Shown here piece after piece: positions 63,655 to 64,000 of a stretch of 64,000 nt of DNA (positions within the stretch are counted from its first letter, which is position 1; every line of letters begins with the position of its first letter). This DNA is from Stella humosa (GTDB lineage Bacteria; Pseudomonadota; Alphaproteobacteria; ATCC43930; Allostellaceae): positions 2,802,001-2,866,000 of the forward strand of contig NZ_AP019700.1 in NCBI RefSeq assembly GCF_006738645.1. Direction: 5' to 3'. Position numbers and translations under genes: made by a program. The notes under the pieces are model-generated. The model ran no database searches. It had not been told where the DNA came from and was given only the letters and a program-made list of their open reading frames with translations.

Positions 63655-64000
63655 TGGCCGCGCACGTTGAGGCTGCGGCGCAGACGGTCGCCGAAGACGT
63701 TGAGCGACATGATCAGCAGCACCAGCGCAATGCCCGGGAAGACCGCGATCCAGTATTCGCCCGACAGCAGGAACTCGAAGCCGTTGGCGATGAGCAGGCC
63801 GAGCGAGGGCTGGGTCACCGGCACGCCGACGCCGAGGAAGGACAAGGTCGCCTCCAGGGTGATGGCGCCGGCGACGCTGATCGTCGCCACCACCAGGACC
63901 GAGCCGATCGAGTTGGGCAGCAGGTGGGCCAGCATGATGTGGCGGCGCGGCAGGCCGAAATTGACCGCCGCCTCGATGTATTCCTTGCGCCGCTCCACCA
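63651..64000 (-). CDS. peptide ABC transporter permease (OppC/DppC type), C-terminal part
   Basis: Only the last 115 or so residues are in the window; the gene starts beyond the right edge. The EAA loop (EAAVNFGLPRRHIMLAHLLPN) contacts the ATPases, and three membrane segments follow (SVLVVATISVAGAITLEATLSFLGVG and WIAVFPGIALVLLIMSLNVFGD). The C-terminal GDRLRRSLNVRGQ is typical of DppC. A partner permease and binding protein probably lie further right. Confidence 0.9.
   Translation of the reverse strand, partial: VERRKEYIEAAVNFGLPRRHIMLAHLLPNSIGSVLVVATISVAGAITLEATLSFLGVGVPVTQPSLGLLIANGFEFLLSGEYWIAVFPGIALVLLIMSLNVFGDRLRRSLNVRGQ

Overview
The window is high-GC chromosomal DNA of an alphaproteobacterium, most likely of the Rhodospirillales type. 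The main evidence is gene order. Read on the minus strand from right to left it runs tig-clpP-clpX-lon-hup, the fourteen-gene nuoA-N operon, birA-coaX-rnj-mce-DUF1467, proS-lolC-lolD-dnaE, then rpsB-tsf-pyrH-frr-uppS-cdsA-dxr-rseP-bamA-skp-lpxD-fabZ-lpxA-lpxI-lpxB. Other signs are a short bacterial/mitochondrial-type prolyl-tRNA synthetase, LpxI instead of LpxH, RNase J, a monofunctional BirA beside a type III pantothenate kinase, and promoters whose -10 reads CTAGAC. Genus and species cannot be fixed from the sequence alone. No rRNA, CRISPR array, insertion sequence or phage gene was seen.

Layout. Positions 1-4112: start of a divergent comEC, then gltX and gltA on the plus strand, a possible small membrane protein and gloA. 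Positions 4292-7638: a plus-strand trio (Gfo/Idh dehydrogenase, DegT/DnrJ aminotransferase, MFS transporter) that runs tail-to-tail into lpxB. The first two look like GnnA and GnnB, which make UDP-GlcNAc3N for an amide-linked lipid A. Positions 7619-21954: one long minus-strand envelope and translation operon. Positions 22122-24384: an orphan lipoprotein in a locally AT-rich patch, and a GT2 glycosyltransferase. Positions 24393-31201: dnaE, lolD, lolC and proS. Positions 31271-34636: a small accessory block (GST, purine permease, DUF2306 protein, Tag) between proS and DUF1467. Positions 34640-52871: DUF1467, mce, rnj, coaX, birA and all of complex I. Positions 53139-60709: tRNA-Asp, tRNA-Val, hup, lon, clpX, clpP, tig and tRNA-Leu. 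Positions 60792-64000: a lipase-like alpha/beta hydrolase in an operon with an Opp/Dpp-type peptide ABC transporter that leaves the window.

The genes work together in a few blocks. The rpsB-to-lpxB operon joins ribosome and translation factors (S2, EF-Ts, RRF), UMP kinase, isoprenoid and undecaprenyl supply (Dxr, UppS), CDP-diacylglycerol synthesis, outer-membrane protein assembly (RseP, BamA, Skp) and lipid A synthesis. The nuo cluster gives a complete 14-subunit complex I. The tig-clpP-clpX-lon-hup stretch is a protein-quality-control block; lon has a good candidate heat-shock (sigma-32) promoter. Many gene pairs overlap by four bases (ATGA), which suggests tight translational coupling.

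Most of the window is conserved housekeeping DNA. The parts most worth a second look are the gnnA-gnnB-MFS trio next to the lpx genes, the orphan lipoprotein, a strongly structured intergenic element near 33.46 kb, an 18-bp-period duplication at the nuoC/nuoD junction, and the roughly 500-bp non-coding stretch between hup and lon. Domain and family calls are from reading protein motifs by eye; no database search was run.
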